Assembly (NCBI RefSeq): GCF_000737765.1
Contig: NZ_JPRI01000001.1
Coordinates: 62,001 to 126,000, forward strand
Direction: 5' to 3'
Length of the DNA stretch: 64,000 nucleotides
Source of the DNA: Chryseobacterium vrystaatense
GTDB taxonomy: Bacteria > Bacteroidota > Bacteroidia > Flavobacteriales > Weeksellaceae
Shown here in pieces: positions 8,980 to 17,362 of the stretch. Position 1 is the first letter of the stretch. Every line of letters begins with the position of its first letter. The position numbers and the translations under genes are program-made. The notes beneath the pieces were generated by a model. That model worked only from the letters and a program-made list of their open reading frames with translations, did not search any database and was not told the DNA's origin.

Positions 8980-9026
8980 AATGTACCAGTTTAACAATTA
9001 TTCTAGCATTGTTAAACTGGTACATT
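8980..9026. repeat. perfect 19-bp inverted repeat between beta-helix gene and paaG
   Basis: Arms 8980-8998 and 9008-9026 are fully complementary, with a 9-nt loop. The arm contains AATGTACCAGTTTAACAAT, the repeat family seen across the operon. It could terminate the beta-helix transcript, although no T-run follows. Confidence 0.7.
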
Positions 9027-9033
9027 ATATCAT

Positions 9034-10800
9034 TTAAATAATTACGTTATTATAAAAATTTTCGTGATAAATTGTTTGGCCAGGTACATCTGCATCATTA
9101 ATAGCGCTTATTGATGCATTGTAAATTAAATTATCTTTAACTAATACCTTTTCAGTTCTTATATAGAGTCCTCGTTCAACATTTTCAATTACATTATTCG
9201 CTACAATAACAACATTATCTAAAGAATCTCCTGTATTAACAATAATACCATACCCATAATTATTATTGGTAATAAAGTTCCCATTAATCCAAACCCTTCC
9301 CATAAAGGTATGTTTGCCATTAAGACCATCTATCTGAACACCAACTATTCCTTTCAAATCCGGGTTTAAATCTCCACTAAAATTATTATCATTAATGTAG
9401 ATTTTAGCTATTTTACGAGGTTCAAATTCTACTTTATTGATAACCTTAATCCCTTGAATATATACTCCAATAGCCTTAAGATTAAAAGCCTGGTTATTAG
9501 TTATGGAAACTACATCCATATCTCCATGAAGAGTTATACATCCTTTTAAGTTATAGAATTTATTATTTGAGATTTCAATATTTTCTGAATTACAAAATGC
9601 AGATAGCCCTTGAAGAATTATTCCATAACTCGTTGTCCCTGACGATTCCAAAATATTATTGCTAATTGTTATATTTCTGAATTCTGTCTGATTAAATTCT
9701 GCCGCCCCCCTTGAAGAAGCGTTGATCATTCCTCCATCATCTGAAATTAACTGATGAATTATATTATTACTAATAATTCCGTTTTTTCTCGTCCCATCAA
9801 ATCTAATGGCTCCCCAAGTCGTATTTCTGAATGTATTATTAGAAATAACAAAATTATTTACACTGTCGTAGAAGTCTATTGCGTACAATCTATGATGCCC
9901 CGTATTATCTCTTCCACAGTATTCAAAATAATTATTGTCAATCAATACTGATCCATAATACCCCAAATCAAATCCGTAAATACCGCATGGTGCCTTAGAT
10001 GAGTCATGGTTTTCAGCATTTCTGAAAATATTATTCTCTACTATTACGTTGGCATTATGAGACTGTGAAATGACTAAATGTTCCATCATATAAATCTGCT
10101 CCTGAACACCACTTTCAAATAGATTATTGCTTACTATGATATGCCCCTGTTCACAATTATAGAAACGTACAGCACGATTATATAAATCATAAAAATGACA
10201 ATTTGTAATCTCTATATTATGTGAACCGTTAATTTCATATGTCCCTTTAATTAATATTCCTCCATTAAATTCTTTTGAAAGTGCATCATCAGAAGAATTA
10301 TAGGTTGGCAAGTTTCTTTTGTTCAGATCAAATTTGAATCCTTCTACAATAATATTATTACAATCTGTAAAACTGAAATAAAACCCTTCAACCCTTTCAT
10401 TAGAATTTGATTTAATCACTGTGTGCTGTTTATCTCCCAAAAGTTTGAAACAGGAAAGATTCTGAAACGTCAGCTGCCTGTTTACAATATATTCTCTTGC
10501 ATCGAATCTCAATGTTGCTCCTAAATAGGCAGCCATCTTAACAGCGGCTAAAATGATTTCCTCATCATTAGCATACCTTTCATTACATCTATACCATTCA
10601 ATATTAATGGTATTTTCATGTAAAATAGCTTTATAATACAGGCCGTTTTCCTGAATAAGCACTACACCATCTTCCGGTAAATTAGTTTCATTGATTTTCT
10701 GATAATAAACCTCTTCTCCGGTATGGGGAAAAAATTTATTGAATCCATAATCTGCAGGATTACATGTTGATGGAAATTTCTGGCTGTTGCAGTTTGTCAT
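9034..10800 (-). CDS. right-handed parallel beta-helix protein (pectate-lyase-3-like)
   Basis: A 588-aa protein dominated from about residue 130 by parallel beta-helix coils with repeated Asn ladders (VENNIFRN, IDNNYFEY, ISNNTFRN, INDNNFSG). Before that is a segment like the start of Pectate_lyase_3 and phage tail-spike domains (AAYLGATLRFDAREY). I see no signal peptide, transmembrane segment or type IX sorting domain. No catalytic residues can be assigned. It interrupts the phenylacetate operon between paaD and paaG and its codons look more AT-rich than its neighbours. It may be a transferred carbohydrate-binding or depolymerase-like protein. Confidence 0.7.
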   Translation of the reverse strand: MTNCNSQKFPSTCNPADYGFNKFFPHTGEEVYYQKINETNLPEDGVVLIQENGLYYKAILHENTINIEWYRCNERYANDEEIILAAVKMAAYLGATLRFDAREYIVNRQLTFQNLSCFKLLGDKQHTVIKSNSNERVEGFYFSFTDCNNIIVEGFKFDLNKRNLPTYNSSDDALSKEFNGGILIKGTYEINGSHNIEITNCHFYDLYNRAVRFYNCEQGHIIVSNNLFESGVQEQIYMMEHLVISQSHNANVIVENNIFRNAENHDSSKAPCGIYGFDLGYYGSVLIDNNYFEYCGRDNTGHHRLYAIDFYDSVNNFVISNNTFRNTTWGAIRFDGTRKNGIISNNIIHQLISDDGGMINASSRGAAEFNQTEFRNITISNNILESSGTTSYGIILQGLSAFCNSENIEISNNKFYNLKGCITLHGDMDVVSITNNQAFNLKAIGVYIQGIKVINKVEFEPRKIAKIYINDNNFSGDLNPDLKGIVGVQIDGLNGKHTFMGRVWINGNFITNNNYGYGIIVNTGDSLDNVVIVANNVIENVERGLYIRTEKVLVKDNLIYNASISAINDADVPGQTIYHENFYNNVII

Positions 10801-10823
10801 AATAAATGTTTTGTGTTGATTAT

Positions 10824-10909
10824 TTTAAATAAGATCATTAAAAAATGATACTGAAGCAAAACTAATGGCTGCTAACGACAAAACTTGTCGTATCATTTTC
10901 TTATTTAAA
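10824..10909. repeat. large interrupted palindrome between paaD and the beta-helix gene
   Basis: TTTAAATAAG (10824-10833) pairs with CTTATTTAAA (10900-10909), and AAAATGATA (10842-10850) with TATCATTTT (10891-10899). Inside lies a second hairpin ACGACAA-AAC-TTGTCGT (10875-10891). Confidence 0.6.
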
Positions 10910-10947
10910 TAATGAAGTCATTTATTCTGAAAATGAATTCTTACTAC

Positions 10948-11412
10948 TTAATGACACTTAAAATAATCAAACGGCTCCAGACAGTCGAGACATTGGTAAG
11001 AAGCCTTACATAAGGTAGATCCAAATCTGCTGATCTGTTTTGAGTTCACAGAGCCACAACGCGGACATTTTTTCGGTTTCCCGATGTGATGTTCGTCCGC
11101 TCCTTTTTCAGGAGGTGTGATTCCGTACACACGAAGTTTTTCTCTCGCTTCATCCGTTAACCAATCTGTTGTCCATATCGGAAACATTTTGGTTACCACT
11201 TTCGCATCCCAGCCGTTTTCCTTCATCAACTTAATGATATCTTCCTCAATGGTGAACATGGCAGGACAGGCAGAGTAAGTGGGTGTAATCGTTACCTCGC
11301 ATGTATTTTCGCCAGTCACTTTCGCCTCTCTTACAATACCCAATTCCACAACATTAATCACCGGAATTTCGGGATCGGGAACCTGGGACAGTATGTTTAA
11401 TAAATTATTCAA
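10948..11412 (-). CDS. paaD: PaaD, iron-sulfur assembly factor for the phenylacetyl-CoA epoxidase
   Basis: A 154-aa protein with an N-terminal MIP18/DUF59-like domain (VPDPEIPVINVVELGIVRE, then TYSACPAM) and a C-terminal Cys-rich zinc-ribbon-like tail (KCPRCGS, CLDCLEPF). This is the normal PaaD architecture. PaaD is needed for maturation of the PaaABCE monooxygenase. There is no ATG in the right place, so the start is a TTG at 11412. It follows paaC by 81 bp holding a member of the intergenic repeat family. Confidence 0.88.
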   Translation of the reverse strand: MNNLLNILSQVPDPEIPVINVVELGIVREAKVTGENTCEVTITPTYSACPAMFTIEEDIIKLMKENGWDAKVVTKMFPIWTTDWLTDEAREKLRVYGITPPEKGADEHHIGKPKKCPRCGSVNSKQISRFGSTLCKASYQCLDCLEPFDYFKCH

Positions 11413-11420
11413 TTTTTTGA

Positions 11421-11454
11421 TCTAACAATTTAACAGTATATCAATGTACCAATT
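11421..11454. repeat. intergenic repeat in paaC-paaD spacer
   Basis: Contains TCTAACAATTTAACAG and TCAATGTACCAATT, variants of the TAACAATGTACCA unit. Confidence 0.45.
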
Positions 11455-11493
11455 ATTACCAGATTGTTCCATTGATTTGTTTGTATATTAATC

Positions 11494-12243
11494 TTACCAT
11501 GTACATCCAGGATACGCTCTCTGCATATACTGAAGTTCGCAAAGGATAAATCCGAAATATTCTGTATGGTATCCTGTTCTTGATTTGGGCTGCATGAATG
11601 GATTTGCCGGATACTCCAGTCCGTATTCTGCAAAATCTTTTTGTGTGATGGCCAGAAATTCTTTGTACAATTCGTCTCCGTCCGGAGCGATATTCAAAGC
11701 AATTAAATCATCTTCACCTTCTACTTTTGCAAATAAACCTTTTGAATATTCCCAAATGTTTTCAAGAGCTTTTACCAAACGTCCACGGCTTTCTTCTGTC
11801 CCCTGAGCAAAAATTTTCATCCAGGAAGAAGCATGCGTATAATGGTATCTCACTTCTTTTAAAGATTTCTGAGCCAATGCAGAAAGTTCTTCATCCGCTG
11901 AATTGGACAATGCCTCATACATCAGTTTCTGATATACAGAGAATACATAGACTTTAAGAATGGTCTGTGCATAATCTTCATTAGGAAGTTCAACCCAATG
12001 TGCATTGACATATTCGTGCTCGTATCTTAAAAATGCCAAATCATCTTCACTTTTCCCATTATCCGCCACTCTTGATGCATACACATAAAAGTTATTGGCC
12101 TGGCCAAGTTCGTCCAATGCAATGTTTGTTAATGCAATGTCTTCCTCCAAATATGGACCTTCACCACACCATGCAGACAGTCTTTGTCCCATGATGAAGC
12201 TGTCATCAGCAAACTTTAATAAATAATTATATAATGAATTCAT
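11494..12243 (-). CDS. paaC: PaaC, structural subunit of phenylacetyl-CoA epoxidase
   Basis: A 249-aa ferritin-like helical protein. It starts with a segment common to PaaC (LLKFADDSFIMGQRLSAWCG), then LTNIALDELGQA, RYHYTHASSW and the C-terminus QRAYPGCTW. PaaC pairs with the catalytic PaaA subunit in the epoxidase core but does not hold the di-iron centre itself. Length and position between paaB and paaD agree. Confidence 0.92.
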   Translation of the reverse strand: MNSLYNYLLKFADDSFIMGQRLSAWCGEGPYLEEDIALTNIALDELGQANNFYVYASRVADNGKSEDDLAFLRYEHEYVNAHWVELPNEDYAQTILKVYVFSVYQKLMYEALSNSADEELSALAQKSLKEVRYHYTHASSWMKIFAQGTEESRGRLVKALENIWEYSKGLFAKVEGEDDLIALNIAPDGDELYKEFLAITQKDFAEYGLEYPANPFMQPKSRTGYHTEYFGFILCELQYMQRAYPGCTW

Positions 12244-12254
12244 TGTTTTATTTT

Positions 12255-12314
12255 TTTTGTAAAACGTAAAATGTCGGTTGTACTTTGTACTTTTTACAGC
12301 CTACCTTTTACAGA
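12255..12314. repeat. paaB-paaC spacer repeat, GTAAAATGTCGG family
   Basis: GTAAAATGTCGGTTGTAC with complementary CTTTTTAC and CCTTTTAC segments. The same word GTAAAATGTCGG starts the G-tract spacer upstream of paaA. Confidence 0.45.
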
Positions 12315-12317
12315 AAA

Positions 12318-12599
12318 TTACATATTTTTTACATCGTTAGGAATGTCGTAGAATGTCGGGTGACGGTATAATTTGTCATCTGCCGGATCAAAGAAAGCTT
12401 CCTTATCAACTCCTTCTGAAGTCACAATATATTTACTTGGAACCACCCAAACAGAAGTTCCTTCTTTTCTTCTTGTGTAAACGTCTCTTGCATTCTGCAA
12501 AGCCATTTCTGCTGTTGGCGCCTGTACTATTCCTGCGTGTTTGTGAGATAATCCCGGTTTAGTCTGAATAAACACTTCCCACATATCTAAATTTGCCAT
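12318..12599 (-). CDS. paaB: PaaB, small subunit of phenylacetyl-CoA epoxidase
   Basis: A 93-aa protein with the PaaB signature WEVFIQTKPGLSHKHAG, then ALQNARDVYTRR and VWVVPS. PaaB bridges PaaAC core dimers in the epoxidase. An in-frame TTG lies two codons upstream (12605); the ATG at 12599 gives the usual N-terminus MANLDMWEV. It is separated from paaA by 113 bp and from paaC by 74 bp, both filled with hairpin-like repeats. Confidence 0.92.
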   Translation of the reverse strand: MANLDMWEVFIQTKPGLSHKHAGIVQAPTAEMALQNARDVYTRRKEGTSVWVVPSKYIVTSEGVDKEAFFDPADDKLYRHPTFYDIPNDVKNM

Positions 12600-12611
12600 A
12601 GTCAAATTCTA

Positions 12612-12724
12612 AATTTAACAATGTATCAGTGTAACAGTTTACCCATTAAAGATTCTTCGCTTTTGCTCAGAACAACAATTGGAGTGTTACATTTTTACAT
12701 TGGTATATTGTTACATTATTATAT
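12612..12724. repeat. paaA-paaB spacer inverted repeat
   Basis: AACAATGTATCAGTGTAACAG (split over 12612-12633) faces TGTTACATTTTTACATTGG and TATTGTTACATTA near 12683-12720. It is an imperfect long palindrome of the TAACAATGTA family. Confidence 0.5.
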
Positions 12725-13657
12725 TACTTCTTTTTGTTGTTTCTCTGCAAAAGCGATTGCCGCTTCTTTTACCCAAAGGTTTTCCTGCTGTGCTTTCACT
12801 TTGGTCTGTAATCTTTTCTTATTACAGGGTCCGTTTCCTTTTAGGATTTCCATAAATTCATCCCATGGAAGTTCTCCGAAATCGTAATGCTGTCTTTCTT
12901 CGTTCCATTTCAGATCTTTATCCGGCATGGTTAATCCTAAGAATTCAGCCTGGGAAACAGTAACGTCAATAAATCTCTGACGAAGACTGTCGTTGCTTTC
13001 TCTTTTCACTCTGTAATTCATAGAGATTTTAGAGTTAGGCGAACTGTCATCATTCGGACCAAACATCATTAAAGCCGGCCACCAGAAACGGTTTAACGAA
13101 GCCTGAGCCATTTCTTTCTGCTGTTTTGTACCACGGCAAAGTGCCATTAGAATTTCGTAACCCTGTCTTTGGTGAAAGGATTCTTCTTTACAGATTTTCA
13201 CCATCGCTCTTGAATAGGGACCGTATGAATTCCCCATCAGCATCACCTGATTCATAATGGCTGCACCATCTACCAACCAACCGATGGCACCTATATCTGC
13301 CCAGCTTAAGGTAGGATAATTAAAAATACTTGAGTACTTCGCCTTACCTTCCAGCATATCTTCATAAGTAGCATCTCTGTCAGCTCTGATGGTTCCATTT
13401 CCTAAAGTTTCAGTGGCAGAATACAGGTATAAACCATGGCCTGCCTCATCCTGAACTTTAGCTAAAAGAGCCATTTTTCTTCTCAATGAAGGTGCTCTTG
13501 AAATCCAGTTGGCTTCCGGCAACATTCCAACAATCTCAGAATGGGCATGCTGTGAAATCTGACGAACCAATAGCTTTCTGTAATCATCGGGCATTACATC
13601 TTTGGGTTCTACTTTATTCTCTTCGTGAACGTATTGAACAAATTTTTCTAAGTCCAT
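12719..13657 (-). CDS. paaA: PaaA, catalytic di-iron subunit of phenylacetyl-CoA epoxidase
   Basis: A 312-aa ferritin-like protein. The iron-ligand pattern is visible as QDEAGHG in the first helix pair and [13 protein letters not shown] in the second (E..H motifs). PaaA inserts oxygen into the phenylacetyl-CoA ring using electrons from PaaE. Length is normal. The 89-bp leader between paaE and paaA contains nine consecutive G residues, described separately. Confidence 0.93.
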   Translation of the reverse strand: MDLEKFVQYVHEENKVEPKDVMPDDYRKLLVRQISQHAHSEIVGMLPEANWISRAPSLRRKMALLAKVQDEAGHGLYLYSATETLGNGTIRADRDATYEDMLEGKAKYSSIFNYPTLSWADIGAIGWLVDGAAIMNQVMLMGNSYGPYSRAMVKICKEESFHQRQGYEILMALCRGTKQQKEMAQASLNRFWWPALMMFGPNDDSSPNSKISMNYRVKRESNDSLRQRFIDVTVSQAEFLGLTMPDKDLKWNEERQHYDFGELPWDEFMEILKGNGPCNKKRLQTKVKAQQENLWVKEAAIAFAEKQQKEVI

Positions 13658-13667
13658 TTCTTTTGTT

Positions 13668-13742
13668 TTTTTGTATTAAAGTAAAATGTCGGGGGGGGGT
13701 ACAATGTATTTTGATATACTTCTTACCTTGTACATTTTACAA
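13668..13742. repeat. paaE-paaA spacer: hairpin repeat with G9 tract
   Basis: GTAAAATGT at 13681-13689 pairs with ACATTTTAC near 13732-13740. Between them, 13691-13699 is a run of nine G. The related paaB-paaC spacer has only GG at the same place. Confidence 0.6.
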
Positions 13743-13746
13743 AATA

Positions 13747-14832
13747 TTAAACGTCATAATTAAGCATCACCACATTCGTTGTCGGGTGACATTGACATGT
13801 CAGAACGTAACCTCTGGCTACTTCGTCTTCGGTAAGCGCGAAATTTTTCTCCATGAAAACCTCTCCTTCCAAAACCTGCGCTTTACACGTACAACAAACT
13901 CCTCCTTTACACGCGAAAGGTACCGGAAGATTGTCTTTCAATGCTTTATCTAAGATACTCTCTTTTTTAGAATTAAGGTGGAACGAATATTCATCATCAT
14001 CAATGATCACCGTTACCATACTTTCTAAATTGGCAATAGCCTTAAATTCATCACTCATTTCCTCAGAATTTTCTTCGTCAGGAGCGGTGAAATATTCAAA
14101 TAAAACCTGAATAGCAGGCACTTTTTTATCTTTCTTTAAATAATCTGCAATGCCTTTGATCATTTCAGCTGGCCCACAGATAAAATAGGTAGCTTCTTTG
14201 ACATCAATTTCTGTATATCTTTCAAATAACTGTTCCAATTTTTCTGCAGAAATCCTTCCTTCGAATACAGGATCTTCATGTTTTTCACGGCTTACTAAAT
14301 AAATTACCTTCAGTCTTCCGTGGAAGTGCTCTACCAACTTATCAATTTCGCCTCTTTTCATCACATGATTCATGCTTCTGTTGCTGTAGAAAAGATAAGC
14401 GCAGCTATTAGGCTCCTGATAAAGACTTTCCTTAATATTTGATAAAACAGGGCTGATACCACTTCCTGCAGCTAAACCTATATAGGTTTTCACATTGGTA
14501 GGGTGATAAGAAGTATTGAAACCGCCCATAGGTGGCATCACTTCCAGCACCTCATCCATATGAAGATGTTCATTGAAATATCCTGAAACTTTACCCCCTT
14601 CCAAAAGCTTTACCAGTACTTCCAGTGTATTGCTTTTTTCACTTGGAGCGTTGCAGATAGAATAAGAACGTCTTTCCTCATTCCCGTTGATCATCATACG
14701 GAAATTAAGATACTGCCCCTGTTTGAACCTGAATTTATCCTTCAGCTCTTCGGGAACTTCCACGGCTACGTTGACCGCATCAGGAGTGTCTTTCTGAACC
14801 CTTACCGTTTTAAGTTTATAAAATGAATTCAT
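13747..14832 (-). CDS. paaE: PaaE, NAD(P)H-dependent reductase of phenylacetyl-CoA epoxidase
   Basis: A 361-aa reductase with an FAD-binding domain (RRSYSICNAP), an NAD(P)-binding domain (LAAGSGISPVLSNIK, FICGPAEMI) and a C-terminal plant-type 2Fe-2S domain with Cys308, Cys313, Cys316 and Cys346. This is the full PaaE order. It passes electrons to PaaA. Its ATG overlaps the paaK stop (TAATG), so the two are coupled. Confidence 0.93.
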   Translation of the reverse strand: MNSFYKLKTVRVQKDTPDAVNVAVEVPEELKDKFRFKQGQYLNFRMMINGNEERRSYSICNAPSEKSNTLEVLVKLLEGGKVSGYFNEHLHMDEVLEVMPPMGGFNTSYHPTNVKTYIGLAAGSGISPVLSNIKESLYQEPNSCAYLFYSNRSMNHVMKRGEIDKLVEHFHGRLKVIYLVSREKHEDPVFEGRISAEKLEQLFERYTEIDVKEATYFICGPAEMIKGIADYLKKDKKVPAIQVLFEYFTAPDEENSEEMSDEFKAIANLESMVTVIIDDDEYSFHLNSKKESILDKALKDNLPVPFACKGGVCCTCKAQVLEGEVFMEKNFALTEDEVARGYVLTCQCHPTTNVVMLNYDV

Positions 14833-16148
14833 TATTTTTTAAGTATTCTATTAATTTTTCCGCCTTCGCACTTTGGCAGGCTGTCCTGGGCATGAATCTT
14901 CACTTTCGTGGTAATCCCTACCCTCTTTTTTATTTCGTTTTCTATGTTTTTTCCAAAGCTGCCGACAAAATTAAAATAATCATCGGTATCTGCATCTATT
15001 TTTTGGACTTTCACCCATTCGTCATCAATTTCCACATCAATATCCAGGGCTACACACATCTGTTCTTTTTCGATAGGCGTAAGGTAGTAGTTCGGAACAA
15101 CTCCTTTTACGTGAGAAAAAGCTTCTTCGATTTGGCTTGGATATACATTGACACCTCTTACAATCAGCATATCATCTGCTCTTCCTTTGATTGGTCGCAT
15201 CTTCACCATAGTTCTCTTTGCACTCTCATCGTAATAAAGACTCGTAATATCATTGGTCCAATATCTTAAAAGCGGCATCGCTTTTTTCGTTAACGTAGTA
15301 ATGACCAAAACCCCTTCTTCTCCCAAAGGAACCGGCTGTTTGGTTATTGGATCTAAAATTTCAGGATAAAAATGATCTTCCCAAATATAAGACCCCCCTT
15401 TTTCCTCAAAATCCTCCATAGATACTCCGGGACCGATGATCTCGCTTAATCCATAGATATTTGTTGCATGAAGTCCCAGTCTTTCTTCAATATGGCTTCT
15501 AATAATTTCAGTCCATGGTTCTGAGCCTAAAACAGCATATTTCAAACTTATTTCTTCAGCTGTAACTCCTCTTTTTGCAAATTCATCAGCGATCGTCAAT
15601 GCATAAGACGGTGAACAGCAAATCACCTCAGGTTTAAAATCAATAATCAGATCTACCTGTCTGGCGGTCATTCCTCCTGAAATTGGGAGAACACTCATTC
15701 CAAGCTTTTCTGCTCCGTAATGAAGTCCTAATCCACCGGTAAAAATCCCATATCCATATGCATTATGCAACTGCATTCCAGGTCTTGCTCCCGCTGCATA
15801 TAATGATCTTGCAACCACTTCACTGAAAAGATCAACATCTTCTTTTGTATATCCCACGACTGTAGGCTTTCCTGTTGTTCCACTTGAACAGTGAATTCTC
15901 TGCAACTCATTTTTCGGAACTGTAAAAAGTCCAAACGGATAATTATCCCTTAAATCGTGTTTGTAAGTAATGGGAAGTTTCGTAATATCTTCAATCGACC
16001 TTATGCTCTGTGGAGATATTCCTGATTCATTAAATTTCCCTCTATAAAATTCTGATCTCTCTCCAAGATAGCCGACCAAATCTGTCAACCGGTCAGACTG
16101 AAGCTGTCTCAACTGGTCAAGCTTTAAATATTCAACTGAAAAATCCAT
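14832..16148 (-). CDS. paaK: phenylacetate-CoA ligase PaaK
   Basis: An adenylate-forming ligase of 438 aa (444 from the upstream ATG). It carries HCSSGTTGKPTVVGYT (ATP loop), IYGLSEIIGPG, and RGRADDMLI-like KGRADDMLIVRGVNVYPS, and it ends with the catalytic-Lys region GGKINRILK. It activates phenylacetate to phenylacetyl-CoA and is the first gene of the cluster. An ATG at 16166 is possible, but a probable promoter (16177-16206) would put transcription start near 16171, leaving almost no leader. The ATG at 16148, preceded by AAGGAT, gives a leader of about 23 nt. Confidence 0.92.
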   Translation of the reverse strand: MDFSVEYLKLDQLRQLQSDRLTDLVGYLGERSEFYRGKFNESGISPQSIRSIEDITKLPITYKHDLRDNYPFGLFTVPKNELQRIHCSSGTTGKPTVVGYTKEDVDLFSEVVARSLYAAGARPGMQLHNAYGYGIFTGGLGLHYGAEKLGMSVLPISGGMTARQVDLIIDFKPEVICCSPSYALTIADEFAKRGVTAEEISLKYAVLGSEPWTEIIRSHIEERLGLHATNIYGLSEIIGPGVSMEDFEEKGGSYIWEDHFYPEILDPITKQPVPLGEEGVLVITTLTKKAMPLLRYWTNDITSLYYDESAKRTMVKMRPIKGRADDMLIVRGVNVYPSQIEEAFSHVKGVVPNYYLTPIEKEQMCVALDIDVEIDDEWVKVQKIDADTDDYFNFVGSFGKNIENEIKKRVGITTKVKIHAQDSLPKCEGGKINRILKK

Positions 16149-16159
16149 ATCCTTACTAA

Positions 16160-16206
16160 CTAACATTTGTTAGGTGTAAATTTAAAAAGAATTTCAATCC
16201 TGACAA
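16160..16206 (-). promoter_or_regulatory. paaK promoter with overlapping TetR-type operator
   Basis: On the minus strand a TTG (16206-16204), a 19-bp spacer and TAAATTTA (16184-16177) fit the Bacteroidota -33/-7 promoter with one mismatch. The palindrome CTAACA-nn-TGTTAG (16160-16173) covers the expected start site. From memory, the PaaR regulator of Thermus binds CNAACG-nn-CGTTNG, so this is a plausible site for the adjacent TetR protein. A second inverted repeat, TATGAC-nnnn-GTCATA, lies at 16213-16228 and could bind an activator. Confidence 0.6.
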
Positions 16207-16383
16207 AATTTTTATGACTTTCGTCATATTTTGAATAATTCTAAATAACTTATTAATTCTAAAAACGGCTGATTATGCCCACAAACAAAGCAATTATTAA
16301 AATTCTTATCAGTAGAAAATCATCCATTTTCAAAAATATTGAAGTGATTAAAAAAAATTGAGCCTTTTGTGGAAAAAAGTATA

Positions 16384-16959
16384 TTATTTCTGATTGCCCA
16401 ATAAACCGTACAGAAGTTTTTCTCTTATTTCATCGGTGATTTCAGAGGTTGATTCGGTATTTCTTTTGAACCAGAAATAGGAATTATTAAGGGTGTGAAG
16501 AATAAATCTCGTGGTAAAGGTAGGTGATTTAAGTTCCCAGTTTTGGGCATGGTAGATCTCAGAAATCAATTGTTCTACTTCTTCCTGATAGTTTTTTCTT
16601 AATTCTATAAATTCCGGAAGCCTTTCATCAAGATGCCTCCATTCATTGGAATATATATGGGTAACATCACGGTTTTGGAGAACAACAGAAAGGTGTTTAT
16701 CGAGGAATAAATTGAGTTTATCTTTTGGGGCAATGTCTGTACTTTTTACTTCCTGGAGTTCGTCAAAAAATTCCTGCGCAATACCAAAGCAGATCCATTC
16801 GAGGATTTCTTCCTTTGAGCGGATATGAGCATACAGCGACGCAGCTTTGATATTAAGCTTTGTAGCCAGATCTCTTACTGAACTGCCCATATACCCCTTC
16901 TCTTTGAAAAGGTCTACTGCTACGTCTAAAATTTTTCGTTGTTTTTCTTTAAGCTCCAT
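16384..16959 (-). CDS. TetR/AcrR-family regulator, probable repressor of the phenylacetate cluster
   Basis: A 191-aa TetR-type protein. The N-terminal helix-turn-helix is VRDLATKLNIKAASLYAHI, preceded by ILDVAVDLFKEKGYMGSS; the C-terminal ligand domain is helical. Its gene precedes paaK in the same direction, 217 bp upstream, and a palindrome suited to a TetR dimer sits on the paaK promoter. By analogy with PaaR it would respond to phenylacetyl-CoA. I infer this role from context only. Confidence 0.8.
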   Translation of the reverse strand: MELKEKQRKILDVAVDLFKEKGYMGSSVRDLATKLNIKAASLYAHIRSKEEILEWICFGIAQEFFDELQEVKSTDIAPKDKLNLFLDKHLSVVLQNRDVTHIYSNEWRHLDERLPEFIELRKNYQEEVEQLISEIYHAQNWELKSPTFTTRFILHTLNNSYFWFKRNTESTSEITDEIREKLLYGLLGNQK

Positions 16960-17362
16960 CTGGTAAAATGCAAAAGTAATTATTCTCAGGTTAATAAGTT
17001 AATTTAATGCTATGATTTTAAACACAGAAGCGGGAGTTTTACCAAATCACTATGTCAATTAGTAAAATTTCCTCTTTATTCCATTGAAAGCTTTTTTTTT
17101 AGCATGACGGTTTTTCCACTATTTCATGGCAAATGAAAAGGAATCGGAAATTTTGTCTAGTCAACTCTCTGTTAAAAATAGTTAATTCGGAAATTTTGTC
17201 CAATTTTTTTGTAAATTTAATAATTGAACAGTTTTTGCGGTAAGGTAATCGATTAAATGATTAAATAACTGATGGCATTAAGAAACTGGGCCTTAAAATT
17301 TAGTTTCTTGATGTCTTTTTAAAACTCAACCAAAAACAAATTATTACCAAAAACATAAAAAT
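16960..17362. other. 403-bp intergenic region upstream of clpB
   Basis: This divergent region holds a direct repeat of TCGGAAATTTTGTC at 17144-17157 and 17187-17200 (43-bp period). It also holds an inverted repeat AAGAAACT / AGTTTCTT at 17280-17287 and 17302-17309 in the clpB leader. I see no convincing clpB promoter and no CIRCE-like element. No open frame here looks like a gene. Confidence 0.5.
16971..16978 (-). promoter_or_regulatory. -7 element TACTTTTG for the TetR gene
   Basis: An exact TAnnTTTG match on the minus strand lies 12 bp before the ATG at 16959. No clear TTG is found at the usual -33 distance. The leader would be very short. Confidence 0.4.

Noticed and set aside
9034..10800. 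Beta-helix gene considered as part of a prophage
   Set aside because: No capsid, terminase, integrase or lysis genes surround it; the neighbours are all paa genes.
17087..17105. T-run and hairpin-like sequence ahead of clpB, considered as a terminator or CIRCE site
   Set aside because: No stable stem adjoins the T-run and there is no TTAGCACTC-type inverted repeat.
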